64,000 bases of DNA from positions 124,001 to 188,000 of the forward strand of contig CAISPO010000038.1 in assembly GCA_903887415.1 (NCBI GenBank), read 5' to 3'. Of this stretch, positions 28,830 to 37,491 are shown one piece after another. The notes beneath the pieces are model-generated. The model was not told the origin of the DNA, made no database searches, and saw only the letters and a list, made by a program, of their open reading frames with translations. Within the stretch, counting starts at the first letter, position 1, and every line of letters starts with the position of its first letter. Origin of the DNA: an uncultured Bacteroidota bacterium (GTDB lineage Bacteria > Bacteroidota > Bacteroidia > Chitinophagales > Chitinophagaceae). The position numbers were made by a program, and so were the translations under genes.

Positions 28830-28860
28830 TAAAAGTACCGATTATCGGCCTGCTTGCAAA
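28830..28860 (-). promoter_or_regulatory. Bacteroidota-type promoter of the NHL-repeat gene
   Basis: On the minus strand TTTG, exactly 19 bases, then TACTTTTA (consensus TAnnTTTG with one mismatch). The start codon is about 16 bases below the -7 box. Confidence 0.5.
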
Positions 28861-28882
28861 AGTGTTGATACTCTTAAAAACA

Positions 28883-28909
28883 AAAATGCCCTCAAACTGA
28901 GAGCATTTT
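28883..28909 (-). terminator. Intrinsic terminator of typA
   Basis: Stem AAAATGC-c-CTC / GAG-a-GCATTTT with a 5-base loop, followed on the minus strand by TTGTTTTTAAGAG. About 95 bases after the typA stop. Confidence 0.65.
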
Positions 28910-28979
28910 CAAATTTTCTTATTCCCCATCTGCACATTAACATGGGCCATTTGCATATTTGCACATTCCTGGATTCGCA

Positions 28980-29000
28980 CACCTGCCGGCAGGCAGGTTA
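28980..29000. repeat. Palindromic ACCTGCCGGCAGGCAGGTTA repeat, copy 1
   Basis: CCTGCCGGCAGG is self-complementary and abuts the typA stop codon. A longer copy, with TA inserted, is at 54694-54718. Confidence 0.6.
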
Positions 29001-29001
29001 A

Positions 29002-30810
29002 TTAAGCATCCGCCTTCATTACCTTCTGGTATTTCTTGCGGTCTTCCTCGTTCAGCATGATTTTACGCAGGCGTATGTTCTGCGGGGTCACTTCTATACA
29101 CTCGTCCTGCTGTATATATTCCATGCACTCTTCCAGGGTCATTTGTATCTTAGGTGTTATGCGCACAGAGTCATCAGTACCGCTGGAGCGCATATTCGTC
29201 AGCTTCTTGGTTTCTGCCACATTCACCACCAGGTCGCCTGGCTTTATATGCTCTCCTATTATCTGGCCTTCATATAACTCCTGCATCGGGTCGATAAAGA
29301 AAGCGCCCCTGTCCTGGAGTTTATCTATTGAGTAGCCGGTTGCTTTACCTGCGGTCTTGGCAAGCAGTACACCGTTGTTTCGTCCGGGTATAAATCCTTT
29401 CCATGGTTTGTATTCGCTGAAACGGTGCGCCATTACTGCTTCTCCCTGCGTGCCGGTAAGCATTTGCGAACGCAGGCCGATCAATCCGCGCGATGGAATA
29501 TCAAACTCCAGGTGCTGCATTTCGCCCTTAGTTTCCATCACGTGCATTTCGCCCTTGCGCTGTGTTACCAGGTCTATCACTTTACCGCTGAATTCTGCTG
29601 GCACATCCACCACCAGCACCTCATAAGGCTCACATTTCTTTCCGTCTATCTCCTTCGTGATTACCTGTGGCTGGCCTACTGTAAGCTCATACCCTTCACG
29701 GCGCATGGTCTCCACAAGCACACTAAGGTGCAGGATACCACGGCCATAAACCAAAAATTTGTCCGCATCGTCTGTTTCAGTTACACGCAGCGCCAGGTTC
29801 TTTTCCAGCTCTTTCATAAGCCTGTCGCGTATGTGGCGGCTGGTAACGAATTTACCCTCCTTACCAAAGAAAGGAGAGTTGTTAATGCTGAACTGCATGT
29901 TCATCGTAGGCTCATCAATTGGTATTATCGTCACCGCTTCCGGATTGTCATAATCCGCTATCGTTTCGCCTATCTGGAATCCTTCTATACCCACTACGGC
30001 GCATATATCGCCGCACTGCACCTCTGTTACTTTCTTTTTGCCCATGTCCACAAACACATACAGCTCTTTCACCTTACTGCGCTGCATAGTGCCATCTACC
30101 TTGCACAGCATCACCTGCTGGCCTTCTTTCAGTACACCCCTTGTTATCTTCCCTATAGCTATACGGCCAAGGAAAGAAGAATAGTCGAGCGACGTGATCT
30201 GCAGCTGCACCGGGCCTTCTACCACTGTTGGAGGCGGCACCTTTTCAAGTATCGTATCCAGCAGCACAGTTATATCCTGCGTCGGCTCCAGCGATGTATT
30301 GAACCAGCCTTGCTTTGAAGAACCATACACGGTAGGGAAATTCAATTGCTCCTCAGTAGCATCAAGCTGGAAGAACAATTCAAAAACCGCATCATGCACC
30401 TCATCGGGGCGGCAGTTCGGTTTGTCAACTTTATTGATAACAACTATAGGGTGCAGGTTCAGGTTCAGTGCTTTCTGCAGCACAAAACGGGTCTGGGGCA
30501 TTGGCCCTTCAAATGCATCCACCAGCAGCAGCACACCATCTGCCATCTTCAGTACACGCTCCACCTCACCGCCAAAGTCGGCGTGGCCCGGAGTATCAAT
30601 TACGTTGATCTTAACGCCTTTATAAGTTACCGAAACATTCTTGGCAAGAATGGTGATCCCGCGCTCGCGCTCCAGGTCGTTGCTGTCCATGATCAGGTCG
30701 CCGGTCTCCTGGTTCTCACGAAATACATTGGTCGTGTGTAATATCTTATCAACCAGCGTCGTCTTTCCGTGGTCAACGTGTGCAATAATGGCAATGTTAC
30801 GAATATCCAT
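29002..30810 (-). CDS. typA: Ribosome-associated GTPase TypA/BipA
   Basis: 602 residues, the normal length. G1 motif AHVDHGKTT (residues 10-18), G3 DTPGHADFGGEVERV, G4 NKVDKPNCRPDE. The translation-factor domains II, III and V follow, then the BipA-specific C-terminal domain (TNMRSSGTDDSVRITPKIQM). It is a translational GTPase that acts on ribosomes, including assembly and stress-related translation. It is monocistronic by appearance, with a candidate promoter about 230 bases upstream and an interspersed repeat in the leader. Confidence 0.97.
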   Translation of the reverse strand: MDIRNIAIIAHVDHGKTTLVDKILHTTNVFRENQETGDLIMDSNDLERERGITILAKNVSVTYKGVKINVIDTPGHADFGGEVERVLKMADGVLLLVDAFEGPMPQTRFVLQKALNLNLHPIVVINKVDKPNCRPDEVHDAVFELFFQLDATEEQLNFPTVYGSSKQGWFNTSLEPTQDITVLLDTILEKVPPPTVVEGPVQLQITSLDYSSFLGRIAIGKITRGVLKEGQQVMLCKVDGTMQRSKVKELYVFVDMGKKKVTEVQCGDICAVVGIEGFQIGETIADYDNPEAVTIIPIDEPTMNMQFSINNSPFFGKEGKFVTSRHIRDRLMKELEKNLALRVTETDDADKFLVYGRGILHLSVLVETMRREGYELTVGQPQVITKEIDGKKCEPYEVLVVDVPAEFSGKVIDLVTQRKGEMHVMETKGEMQHLEFDIPSRGLIGLRSQMLTGTQGEAVMAHRFSEYKPWKGFIPGRNNGVLLAKTAGKATGYSIDKLQDRGAFFIDPMQELYEGQIIGEHIKPGDLVVNVAETKKLTNMRSSGTDDSVRITPKIQMTLEECMEYIQQDECIEVTPQNIRLRKIMLNEEDRKKYQKVMKADA

Positions 30811-30880
30811 AAATCCTGTCTTTTCTTCTAAAACCTTAATTTTATTTTATTTAATTTTTCCTGAGAAAACTAGAAAGGTG

Positions 30881-30970
30881 CGCTACACCGCCGCTCCTGT
30901 TTTTAGGAGGGGATGACCGGAGCTGGCTCCGGTCTGGGGTGGTTAACTCGCGTTAACCAGGCAGCTCATT
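30881..30970. repeat. 90-bp double-hairpin interspersed repeat, copy A
   Basis: CTCCTGTTTTTAGGAG hairpin followed by GACCGGAGCTGGCTCCGGTC and CTGGGGTGGTTAACTCGCG. It aligns along its length with 45325-45415. Paired differences preserve the second stem (A:T here, C:G in copy B). Confidence 0.8.
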
Positions 30971-31041
30971 TTCGCTACTTCTCACTTAAAAAATAACCCC
31001 ACCCGCATAGAAAATCAGGAAGGGCCTTTTCTTTCAGGGTG

Positions 31042-31069
31042 CAAAAGTACGGAAATAAACCCTCACAAA
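31042..31069 (-). promoter_or_regulatory. Candidate typA promoter
   Basis: Minus-strand TACTTTTGCA matches the Bacteroidota -7 box TAnnTTTG. A TTTG lies 16 bases upstream, shorter than the usual 19-21. If used, the typA leader would be about 220 bases and include the hairpin repeat. Confidence 0.4.
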
Positions 31070-31249
31070 ACCACCGGAACGTTAATTAACTACTAATAAT
31101 TCGGAATATATCATTAAATGAGGGAGTGAAAACACCTCTCATCTTTTTCATGATGGGATACACCAGAAAGCATAGCGAAGCAGTGTTTCTCCGGCCGTGG
31201 TGATCGGCTTGCATCGGGTACAGTGATCATTCGCACATTCCGGAGTCGT

Positions 31250-31774
31250 TCACCGCAAAGCATCCGCCAGCTTTTTCTCAAATACACCTGTCGATTGCCC
31301 CGCAAATGTATAATCCTGTGCTGGATGAAACGATTTCTTCTGTGCTTTTTGAACACCCGCATCCACCTTGCTCAGGTCTATCCTTATCATACTCCCGGTG
31401 CCCGCTTGCTTTACTTGCACGGTCCAGTGCGCATACACATGAAATTCTGCGTCACCAAACCCTCCTTTGTTCGTCACGTACGATAGTGCCACCCATGCTG
31501 TAGAATCCATTGGCTTACCACCCTTCACAAAACTGAATTGCTTGCCGAAATCATGATTATCTGTAGTAACAACACCCGTCTTCTTATCTTCCTCCTTTAT
31601 CGTAAACCCGTTCGCAGCTAAAAACCGGTGTACGCTTCCCCACGCGCTATCCACACCCTGCACGGATTTTATGTTCGATATTTCGTCGTAGTTCTTCCCC
31701 GGCAATGGATACAAAATCGGATTACACGAAAGACATAGCAACATTATCGCCGCAAAAACTATAAAATTCTTCAT
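31250..31774 (-). CDS. Hypothetical lipoprotein
   Basis: The ORF opens at 31819, but the internal ATG 31774 gives a typical lipoprotein signal (MKNFIVFAAIMLLCLSC, lipobox LCLS-C). The mature part (about 155 residues) has a GVVTTDNHDF segment and a charged C-terminal half; the pattern 'variable linker, short alpha/beta domain' recalls NlpB/BamC-like domains, but this is weak. It is expected in the periplasm, anchored to the inner or outer membrane. Family not recognised. Confidence 0.7.
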   Translation of the reverse strand: MKNFIVFAAIMLLCLSCNPILYPLPGKNYDEISNIKSVQGVDSAWGSVHRFLAANGFTIKEEDKKTGVVTTDNHDFGKQFSFVKGGKPMDSTAWVALSYVTNKGGFGDAEFHVYAHWTVQVKQAGTGSMIRIDLSKVDAGVQKAQKKSFHPAQDYTFAGQSTGVFEKKLADALR

Positions 31775-32032
31775 GACATTTATTTCATGCAAAATACATT
31801 TTTTCCTATGTTGCCGCATTTGCGATTCCGACCCTTGTTAGAAAGACCCGCCTTTCGGAATTTATGATTACAAAACACATTGTTGGGCAGTTTACAATCT
31901 GCGAAATCTATAAATCGGTTTTCATCCGCGATTCAGACGAATAAAATTCCCTTATACCCATATTCTCTCTTTTCTCATCACACTCCATACTTTCACTCCC
32001 CACAAGATCACCTCACGCTAAAAACTAAAACA

Positions 32033-32509
32033 ATGAAAGAATTACTCGTAAAAAATGTGCTCGACACATGGAACAGCAACATTCAGAGGGCCGATGCCCT
32101 TTTCAACTCGCTTACTAATGAGCAGCTCGAAGGCGAAGTAGCGCCTGGCCGCAACAGGGGCATTTACCTTCTTGGCCACCTCGCAGCGGTTCATGACCGT
32201 ATGCTCCCGCTCCTTGGCCTGGGCCAGCAGCTCTATACCCATCTCGATGACACCTTCATCACCAAGCCCGATAAAGCAATCACCGGCATGCCCTCCACAG
32301 AAGACCTCCGCGACAACTGGAAAGAAGTGAATGTGAAACTTGCAGAGCAATTCGCCACTATGCAACCGGATGACTGGTTCAAAAGGCACACTTCGGTATC
32401 TGAAGAAGACTTTGCAAAAGAGCCGCACCGCAACCGCCTCAACATCATCATCAGCCGCACCAACCACCTTTCCTACCACCTCGGCCAGCTTGCTTTTCTG
32501 AAGAAATAA
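32033..32509 (+). CDS. DinB-family protein
   Basis: The ATG at 32033 (MKELLVKNVLDTW) is chosen over the ORF-track start at 31880, as the DinB/YfiT four-helix fold begins here. The 158-residue product has the expected metal-ligand histidines: one near residue 47 (YLLGHLAAVHDRML) and a second in the last helix (NHLSYHLGQL). Members of this superfamily are small metal-binding proteins, some acting as thiol-dependent transferases; the specific role is unknown. A strong terminator follows 17 bases downstream. Confidence 0.85.
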   Translation: MKELLVKNVLDTWNSNIQRADALFNSLTNEQLEGEVAPGRNRGIYLLGHLAAVHDRMLPLLGLGQQLYTHLDDTFITKPDKAITGMPSTEDLRDNWKEVNVKLAEQFATMQPDDWFKRHTSVSEEDFAKEPHRNRLNIIISRTNHLSYHLGQLAFLKK

Positions 32510-32526
32510 TAAGGCTCATTCTAGCC

Positions 32527-32564
32527 ATATACCGCTATTCCACAGCTCAGGAATAGCGGTATAT
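32527..32564 (+). terminator. Strong bidirectional-looking terminator hairpin after the DinB gene
   Basis: Perfect 15-bp stem ATATACCGCTATTCC / GGAATAGCGGTATAT with an 8-base loop, followed by TTAATAAAA. Confidence 0.75.
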
Positions 32565-32577
32565 TTAATAAAATAGA

Positions 32578-32624
32578 TGGTCAAAATCAAGAAATCCTTT
32601 AATCAAGCGAATCAAGGTTCGGAC
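32578..32624 (-). repeat. 'GAACCTTGATT' interspersed repeat, copy 1
   Basis: Minus-strand GTCCGAACCTTGATTCGCTT continues as GATTAAAGGATTTCTTGATT. It aligns with copies at 33876-33917, 52713-52753, 54625-54663 and 61667-61708. Confidence 0.75.
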
Positions 32625-32669
32625 GGCCTTTTTTAACTTTTCTCTATGCAAAAAACCCAACTTTTTCCA

Positions 32670-32677
32670 TATATTTG
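32670..32677 (+). promoter_or_regulatory. Candidate -7 box immediately before bamD
   Basis: TATATTTG matches TAnnTTTG and ends 8 bases before the bamD ATG, leaving almost no leader. No TTTG is seen at the expected upstream distance, so the call is tentative. Confidence 0.35.
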
Positions 32678-32685
32678 CCTCCCGT

Positions 32686-33504
32686 ATGCGCATTCGCTTT
32701 ATAAATTTATTATATTTATCGCTTGTTGTAGTGCTGCTCGCCTCATGCGGCGGATTTGAGAAGATCCGCAAAAGCAGCGATGTGAACTACAAGCTCACTA
32801 AGGCTAACGAGTATTATGAAAACAAAGACTACCAGCACGCTAACCAGCTCTACAAAGAGCTGATGCCCGTAATGAAAAGCACCCGCAACTATGAGGCGAT
32901 GTTTTACAAATATTCTTACACCTTCTACTACCTGAAAGATTATGTGGAAGCGTCTTATTATTTCAAGAACTTCACCGAATATTTCCCCATCAGTAAAAAC
33001 GCCGAGGAATGTGAGTTTATGAGCGCCGTGTGCCTGTACAAATACGCTCCTAAATACTCGCTCGACCAAACGAATACCGTAAAATCGCTCGAAGCCCTGC
33101 AGTCTTATGTAAACAGGTACCCCAAGTCGGATAAGATGGCCGAGGCGAATAAATACATAGATGAGTCGCGCAAAAAGCTGGAGATGAAACAGGCAGACGC
33201 TGCGAAGCTGTATTACAACATCAGCCAGTTCAAGGCTGCTACAGTGGCCTACCATAGCGTACTGCGCAACTACCCTGAATCCCCCAATGCCGACTTGTAC
33301 CAGTTCATGATCATGAAAGCGATGTACAAGTATGCAAAGATCAGTATTACCGAAAAGCAGGACGAGCGCTTTTCCAACGCTATAGCCGCCTACATGGAAT
33401 TAAAAGATACTTATCCGCATTCTGCCTATCTTGCAGACGCGGGCAAGCTATATACCGAAGCAGACAATAACTTAAAAAAATTACGCAATGAGCAACACAA
33501 ATAG
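32686..33504 (+). CDS. bamD: Outer membrane protein assembly factor BamD
   Basis: 272 residues with a lipoprotein signal (LLYLSLVVVLLASC, Cys at about residue 21) and five tetratricopeptide-like helix pairs, including YYENKDYQHANQLYKELMP and YIDESRKKLEMKQADAAKLY. Length and pattern match Bacteroidota BamD (YfiO). It is part of the BAM complex that folds beta-barrel proteins into the outer membrane. Its last 17 bases overlap the rpoZ gene, so the two are translationally coupled. Confidence 0.93.
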   Translation: MRIRFINLLYLSLVVVLLASCGGFEKIRKSSDVNYKLTKANEYYENKDYQHANQLYKELMPVMKSTRNYEAMFYKYSYTFYYLKDYVEASYYFKNFTEYFPISKNAEECEFMSAVCLYKYAPKYSLDQTNTVKSLEALQSYVNRYPKSDKMAEANKYIDESRKKLEMKQADAAKLYYNISQFKAATVAYHSVLRNYPESPNADLYQFMIMKAMYKYAKISITEKQDERFSNAIAAYMELKDTYPHSAYLADAGKLYTEADNNLKKLRNEQHK

Positions 33505-33811
33505 AAGGTCACTGTCTTCAGTTAACGCGCTGATAGAAACACGCGATGTGATCGCACTGAAAGAAAAAACAGGCAATCTCTACGAATCGATCGTAGTTAT
33601 ATCACGCCGCTCAAACCAGATATGCGTGACCATGAAGGAAGAACTTCACCGCAAGCTCGATGAGTTTACCGTGCATGGCGATAACCTGGAGGAAGTGCAT
33701 GAGAACAAAGAGCAGATAGAAATATCGCGCATTTACGAGCGTATGGCTAACGCGCCCCTGCAGGCTATTACCGAATTCAACGAAGACCAGATCTACTACC
33801 GCAAGAAATAA
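33488..33811 (+). CDS. rpoZ: RNA polymerase omega subunit, Bacteroidota type (RpoZ/Rpb6 family)
   Basis: 107 residues. The N-terminal part SLSSVNALIETRDVIALKEKTGNLYESIVVISRRSNQI fits the omega/Rpb6 fold that helps fold and latch the beta' subunit. The C-terminal part is a charged extension typical of Bacteroidota. It begins inside the bamD 3' end and is followed by a bidirectional terminator. Confidence 0.88.
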   Translation: MSNTNRRSLSSVNALIETRDVIALKEKTGNLYESIVVISRRSNQICVTMKEELHRKLDEFTVHGDNLEEVHENKEQIEISRIYERMANAPLQAITEFNEDQIYYRKK

Positions 33812-33828
33812 TAAAAGCCTATAAAAAG

Positions 33829-33864
33829 TAAAATAAGCTGCACCCATCTGTGCAGCTTATTTTA
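33829..33864. terminator. Bidirectional terminator between rpoZ and bcp
   Basis: Perfect 15-bp stem TAAAATAAGCTGCAC / GTGCAGCTTATTTTA with loop CCATCT. A/T tracts at the outer ends of both arms suit termination of both convergent units. Confidence 0.85.
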
Positions 33865-33875
33865 TCTACCTAATT

Positions 33876-33917
33876 CTGATTCTTCAAGGAACTCCCTTAA
33901 TCAGGAAAATCAAGGTT
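33876..33917 (-). repeat. 'GAACCTTGATT' interspersed repeat, copy 2, at the bcp stop
   Basis: Minus-strand TAAACCTTGATTTTCCTGAT begins with the bcp stop codon itself. It aligns with the family over about 40 bases. Confidence 0.65.
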
Positions 33918-34378
33918 TACATCCCCCACGTCTCCATTATCTGCTCACTATGGGTCTTGCTTTTCACCTTATCTATGATGTGGTCTATCCGACCCTTATC
34001 ATTGATCAGAAAAGTAGTGCGCAGCACCCCCATATACGTATGTCCAAATAGCGTCTTCTCCGCCCACACGCCATAGTCGTTCACCATCTTATGTTCCGTA
34101 TCCGCCAGTAAGGTAAACGGCAGTGAATACTTCTTCTCAAACTTCTTGTGGCTCTTCTCATCGTCCGGGCTCACCCCCATCACCACTACCCCTTTCTTTT
34201 TCAGCACAGCATAGTTGTCGCGTATGTTGCAGGCCTCTTTAGTACACGTCTCCGTATCATCTTGCGGATAGAAGTAGAGCACCACTTTCTGGCCCTTGTA
34301 ATCCTTCAGCTGATGCGGGTTGCCGTCCTGGTCAACGACCTTAAAATTAGGTGCTTTGTCTCCTTGCTTCAATTGCAT
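33917..34378 (-). CDS. bcp: Thioredoxin-dependent thiol peroxidase (BCP/PrxQ)
   Basis: 153 residues, full length. Peroxidatic motif T42-E-T-C45 with the resolving C50 five residues on (DTETCTKEACNIRDNY), diagnostic of atypical 2-Cys PrxQ/BCP. The thioredoxin-fold core VVLYFYPQD precedes it. It reduces organic peroxides and H2O2 in the cytoplasm using thioredoxin. It lies 10 bases downstream of the M23 peptidase gene on the same strand and probably ends that operon. Confidence 0.95.
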   Translation of the reverse strand: MQLKQGDKAPNFKVVDQDGNPHQLKDYKGQKVVLYFYPQDDTETCTKEACNIRDNYAVLKKKGVVVMGVSPDDEKSHKKFEKKYSLPFTLLADTEHKMVNDYGVWAEKTLFGHTYMGVLRTTFLINDKGRIDHIIDKVKSKTHSEQIMETWGM

Positions 34379-34388
34379 GATACATTAA

Positions 34389-36179
34389 TTATCTCGTGAA
34401 ATTTAACTCATACTTTGCCTCATTACCATTCTCATCTTCCGCCTTGAACACCAGCTTATGCTTCCCCTTACTGCAATACTCGTCAAACTTATAAAAGAAG
34501 CTATTATTGTGCTGCTCAAAGCATATCCACTTGCCATCAAGGTAGCCGCTAAAACTCTTCACAGAAGTTGCGTCATCTTTTACTTCAAACGTTATCTGTT
34601 TAGCCCCGCCCAGGTTCGCCCCATTCTTCTGCAATGATTTGATCACCGGCGCCGTAGTATCTATATCCAGCCAGTATGTGCCGAAGTTGCGCACCTTAGC
34701 TACATACCATCCGTTCTCGGAAAACGCAGCCGCCCGCCCGTCTTCATCCTTATCATCGCTATACATCATCACTACTTTGCTCCGCAGGTCAAAGGGTATT
34801 GTCTTATTCGGCTTTATCTGCAGGTCGAAATAATGGTGAACAGGTACATATGAATGATGCAGTTGGTACTTATCAGAATAAGCCGTTGCATCCTGAGTTT
34901 TTGCAAATGAAAAATAAATGTCATCGTACAACTGTTTGCTATCTAAAGAAAATGACACATTTGGATCATTGAAATTATTCGGTTGTCCCGCAGAGAATTT
35001 AATTTCCCCAGCATTTAAGCTTGGAATTGGGGGGCGCATGGCTCGCCTGACATTTACCAAAATCACACTAGTATTGTTCTTATCATCAGTGACAACCACT
35101 TTTATCTGATGCACAAGCTTTCTCTCCTGGTTTGTAGAATCGTCGGGTTTATTACTATCAATTGTCATCACATCACTTCCTTCTGGCGCTGTGATTCCTC
35201 CATTTAGCCGGTTAAGGAAACGGTAAATACTATCGAGATGATTGCCAGGCAACTTGAACAAGCATTGTATCCATTTATGTTTTTGCTCCTTAGTTTTATA
35301 GTCAGCATATGCATTGATATATCTTGTCTCATCATAGCCTATGTTATCAAGCTGGATCTCACTCTGCAAACTATCATCCATATAAAGTTTTGCAGTAAGG
35401 AAAGCAATTGTATTGTCGCTTCCCTCCATAAAATCGTTGATATTAAGGCCTATACCTATCACAGCTGCACTTGTCCATAGCACACCATTAATGACATTAA
35501 GACCGTCATTTTTTTCCTTAGCGATTATATATTTGTCGCCGTCTTTCTTTAGTGTGGTAATAAAAGGGTCTTGCTCGTATATGCTCTTTGTAAGGTCATA
35601 AATTGCCACCTCCACCGGCACAGGCGCTATATTATCCACTATCGGCAATCCAAACAATTCCGGGTTCAGCGGATGCTCCGTCTTTGTATTCCTGATCTCA
35701 AAGTGCAGGTGTGGTGCTGTGGATGCCCCGGTATTGCCACTCCAGGCTATCTGGTCGCCCTTCTTTACCGGGAACTGATCAGGGGATAGCTGTATGTCCA
35801 CATCCCAGTGTTTCTTTGCGTACTGCTCTTTCTTGAGATATTTCTGTATCTCCGGGGCGAACTCACTAAGATGGGCATATAGCGTAGTATAACCATTGGG
35901 GTGCGTAATATATAAGCCATGCCCAAACCCACCTTTCTCCATCTTTATACGGGATATATAGCCATCAGCAGCCGCATGTACCGGCTGGCCTTCTTTGCCT
36001 AGCGTCTTTATATCCACCCCGCTATGAAAATGTCCCGGCCTGCACTCCCCGAAATTGCCCGCAAGAAATATGGGTATATCCAGCGGGTTCCGGAAATAGT
36101 CCTGCGGATAGTCCGGTTTTTGCTGTCCAAACGCGAAAAAAGGAAACAGTAAAAAGAGAAAATATGCTATCAGTTTCAT
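34389..36179 (-). CDS. M23 family metallopeptidase (LytM domain), secreted
   Basis: The ATG at 36179 (MKLIAYFLFLLFPFFAFGQ) is preferred over 36203 as it starts the signal peptide. The LytM/M23 domain occupies about residues 45-170 with zinc ligands in HFHSGVDIK, a YITHPNGYTTLYAHL segment and the HLHFEI motif. The other 400 residues form beta-rich domains (probably Ig-like) with IDTTAPVIKSLQ near the end. It is likely a periplasmic endopeptidase acting on peptidoglycan cross-bridges, or a regulator of one. It is the third of four close minus-strand genes. Confidence 0.9.
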   Translation of the reverse strand: MKLIAYFLFLLFPFFAFGQQKPDYPQDYFRNPLDIPIFLAGNFGECRPGHFHSGVDIKTLGKEGQPVHAAADGYISRIKMEKGGFGHGLYITHPNGYTTLYAHLSEFAPEIQKYLKKEQYAKKHWDVDIQLSPDQFPVKKGDQIAWSGNTGASTAPHLHFEIRNTKTEHPLNPELFGLPIVDNIAPVPVEVAIYDLTKSIYEQDPFITTLKKDGDKYIIAKEKNDGLNVINGVLWTSAAVIGIGLNINDFMEGSDNTIAFLTAKLYMDDSLQSEIQLDNIGYDETRYINAYADYKTKEQKHKWIQCLFKLPGNHLDSIYRFLNRLNGGITAPEGSDVMTIDSNKPDDSTNQERKLVHQIKVVVTDDKNNTSVILVNVRRAMRPPIPSLNAGEIKFSAGQPNNFNDPNVSFSLDSKQLYDDIYFSFAKTQDATAYSDKYQLHHSYVPVHHYFDLQIKPNKTIPFDLRSKVVMMYSDDKDEDGRAAAFSENGWYVAKVRNFGTYWLDIDTTAPVIKSLQKNGANLGGAKQITFEVKDDATSVKSFSGYLDGKWICFEQHNNSFFYKFDEYCSKGKHKLVFKAEDENGNEAKYELNFTR

Positions 36180-36211
36180 TGTCATTGTAAGTCTTGCAAA
36201 CAAAGATATAA

Positions 36212-36667
36212 TTATCCTTTCGCCTCGGCCTCACTTTTGATTACTGCATTTCTTTGTTTCAGAAAGCGAGTCATATATCTTTTCAGAACAAGAACATTGA
36301 AGAGTCTGCCAAGCGAGCCAAATGGAGTTTCGTAACTGAAAACATCGGTCATCTCGGTTCTTCCGTTTTTGATTTCAAAATGATGTTCGTGATACAGACT
36401 TTTGAAGGCACCCGTCACCATTTCATCACTGAAAAAATGTGGTGGCTTCATTTCACCTATCGTGCTGGTAAGCCGCTGTCTGACACCAAAGTGAACTGCC
36501 TCCCAGGTTACTGTTTCTCCCTGTTCTATCAGCCCGCTGGTTCTCCCGGCTATAGCTTTTTCTTGCGTTTTTCCGGTAGAGCGCAGATGCAGGTCTATGC
36601 TTCTGGCAAGGTCAAAGCACCGTTCTATCGGCGCATCAATAATTGTCGTTAGTTTTATTGTTGTCAT
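36212..36667 (-). CDS. SRPBCC (START-like) family protein
   Basis: Start ATG 36667 (MTTIKLTTIIDAPIERCFDLA) is chosen; the frame opens upstream to 36709. The 151-residue protein has the standard Polyketide_cyc2/SRPBCC opening, a GETVTWEAVHFGVRQRLT strand pair and the ETPFGSLGRLFNVLVLKRYM C-terminal helix found in 'cell division inhibitor'-labelled relatives. These bind hydrophobic ligands; no enzyme role can be assigned. It is 32 bases upstream of the M23 gene. Confidence 0.85.
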   Translation of the reverse strand: MTTIKLTTIIDAPIERCFDLARSIDLHLRSTGKTQEKAIAGRTSGLIEQGETVTWEAVHFGVRQRLTSTIGEMKPPHFFSDEMVTGAFKSLYHEHHFEIKNGRTEMTDVFSYETPFGSLGRLFNVLVLKRYMTRFLKQRNAVIKSEAEAKG

Positions 36668-36736
36668 AATAGTGTGAGTGGGTATTTTATTCATTTCGTA
36701 GAGACGCAACGTATTGCGCCTACACCAGGCGTGTAA

Positions 36737-37429
36737 CTATTCTACACCTTTTTCATATACTGTCGATACCACAAACCCTTTCACAAACGTTTCATGCTTC
36801 TTTACTTTGTATCCACATTCTGCAAAACATTCTTCCGTTTTCGGCAGTTCCTTTGCCTCGATCCCGCAGCTCATCCTGAAAAACAAGTACATAACCTTTA
36901 GCATGGCGCGTTGCCAAAACACATCTGTTTTTCTAAAATCGCAAAACAGCCAGATACCACGCGGTTCCAGGCTGTTGTTCAGGTATGCAAAAACCTTACG
37001 CATACCTGCGTCTGTAAAATTATCGAACAGAAAAGGAGTGAGTACCACATCATAAACATCAGGCGGTTCAATGGCTTCGATTGCAGCAGCAATGAACGTC
37101 ACTTTATTACCACACGCATTTCGTTCGCGGGCAAGCGCTATCATTTTAGGAGAAGAATCAACATAAGTAATGGAAAGCCCGGCTGCATGGATCTTTGCTA
37201 TTTCTTCCAGGACCCAGCCCGTGCCACCGCCAACAATCAATACGCGCGAATTTGCAGGGATCGCAGCCAGGAGATATTGCTGCGCTTTCACCAGTGCCTG
37301 CCCATATACCAGCCTTGACAGGCGGTCATAAAACCAGGCTATACTATCATAATTGCGCTTCACGGAAATAGTTCTAATCCAAAAGTAGATACTATCCGAA
37401 AGATAATCGAACGGTGTTACATAACTCAT
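36737..37429 (-). CDS. Class I SAM-dependent methyltransferase
   Basis: 230 residues. Motif I is VLIVGGGTGWVLEEI (SAM-binding GxGxG), followed by the acidic motif II YVDSSPKMI and the motif IV region DVVLTPFLFDNF. Substrate unknown. Its ATG lies inside a 71-bp interspersed repeat (37421-37491) that also supplies the ribosome-binding site GGAGAGGG. It is followed after 69 bases by the SRPBCC gene on the same strand. Confidence 0.85.
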   Translation of the reverse strand: MSYVTPFDYLSDSIYFWIRTISVKRNYDSIAWFYDRLSRLVYGQALVKAQQYLLAAIPANSRVLIVGGGTGWVLEEIAKIHAAGLSITYVDSSPKMIALARERNACGNKVTFIAAAIEAIEPPDVYDVVLTPFLFDNFTDAGMRKVFAYLNNSLEPRGIWLFCDFRKTDVFWQRAMLKVMYLFFRMSCGIEAKELPKTEECFAECGYKVKKHETFVKGFVVSTVYEKGVE

Positions 37430-37491
37430 TCGACCTCACCCTCTCCTTCGGAGTTCACGCCAGTGAAGGAGCGCAGCTCGTGGGTGAGGCT
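37421..37491. repeat. 71-bp interspersed repeat, copy C (methyltransferase start)
   Basis: TAACTCATTCGACCTCACCC through GTGGGTGAGG. It aligns without gaps with 42191-42261 at about 84% identity. Ends CCTCACCC/GGGTGAGG are inverted. The start codon of the methyltransferase and its Shine-Dalgarno-like GGAG lie inside it. Confidence 0.75.

Larger units (their letters stand above)
30811..31249. other. Intergenic region with typA leader, interspersed repeat and no gene
   Basis: These 439 bases contain the long typA 5' region, one ~90-bp hairpin repeat (30881-30970), and the 3' flank of the lipoprotein gene. Short ORFs here (for example 31114-31362 minus) lack ribosome sites and family features. 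Confidence 0.5.

Noticed and set aside
29425-30318. 297-codon plus-strand ORF
   Set aside because: Shadow of typA; no motif, and typA is complete on the other strand.
31114-31362. 82-codon minus-strand ORF overlapping the lipoprotein 3' end
   Set aside because: Arg-rich, overlaps a better-supported gene in another frame, no start signal.
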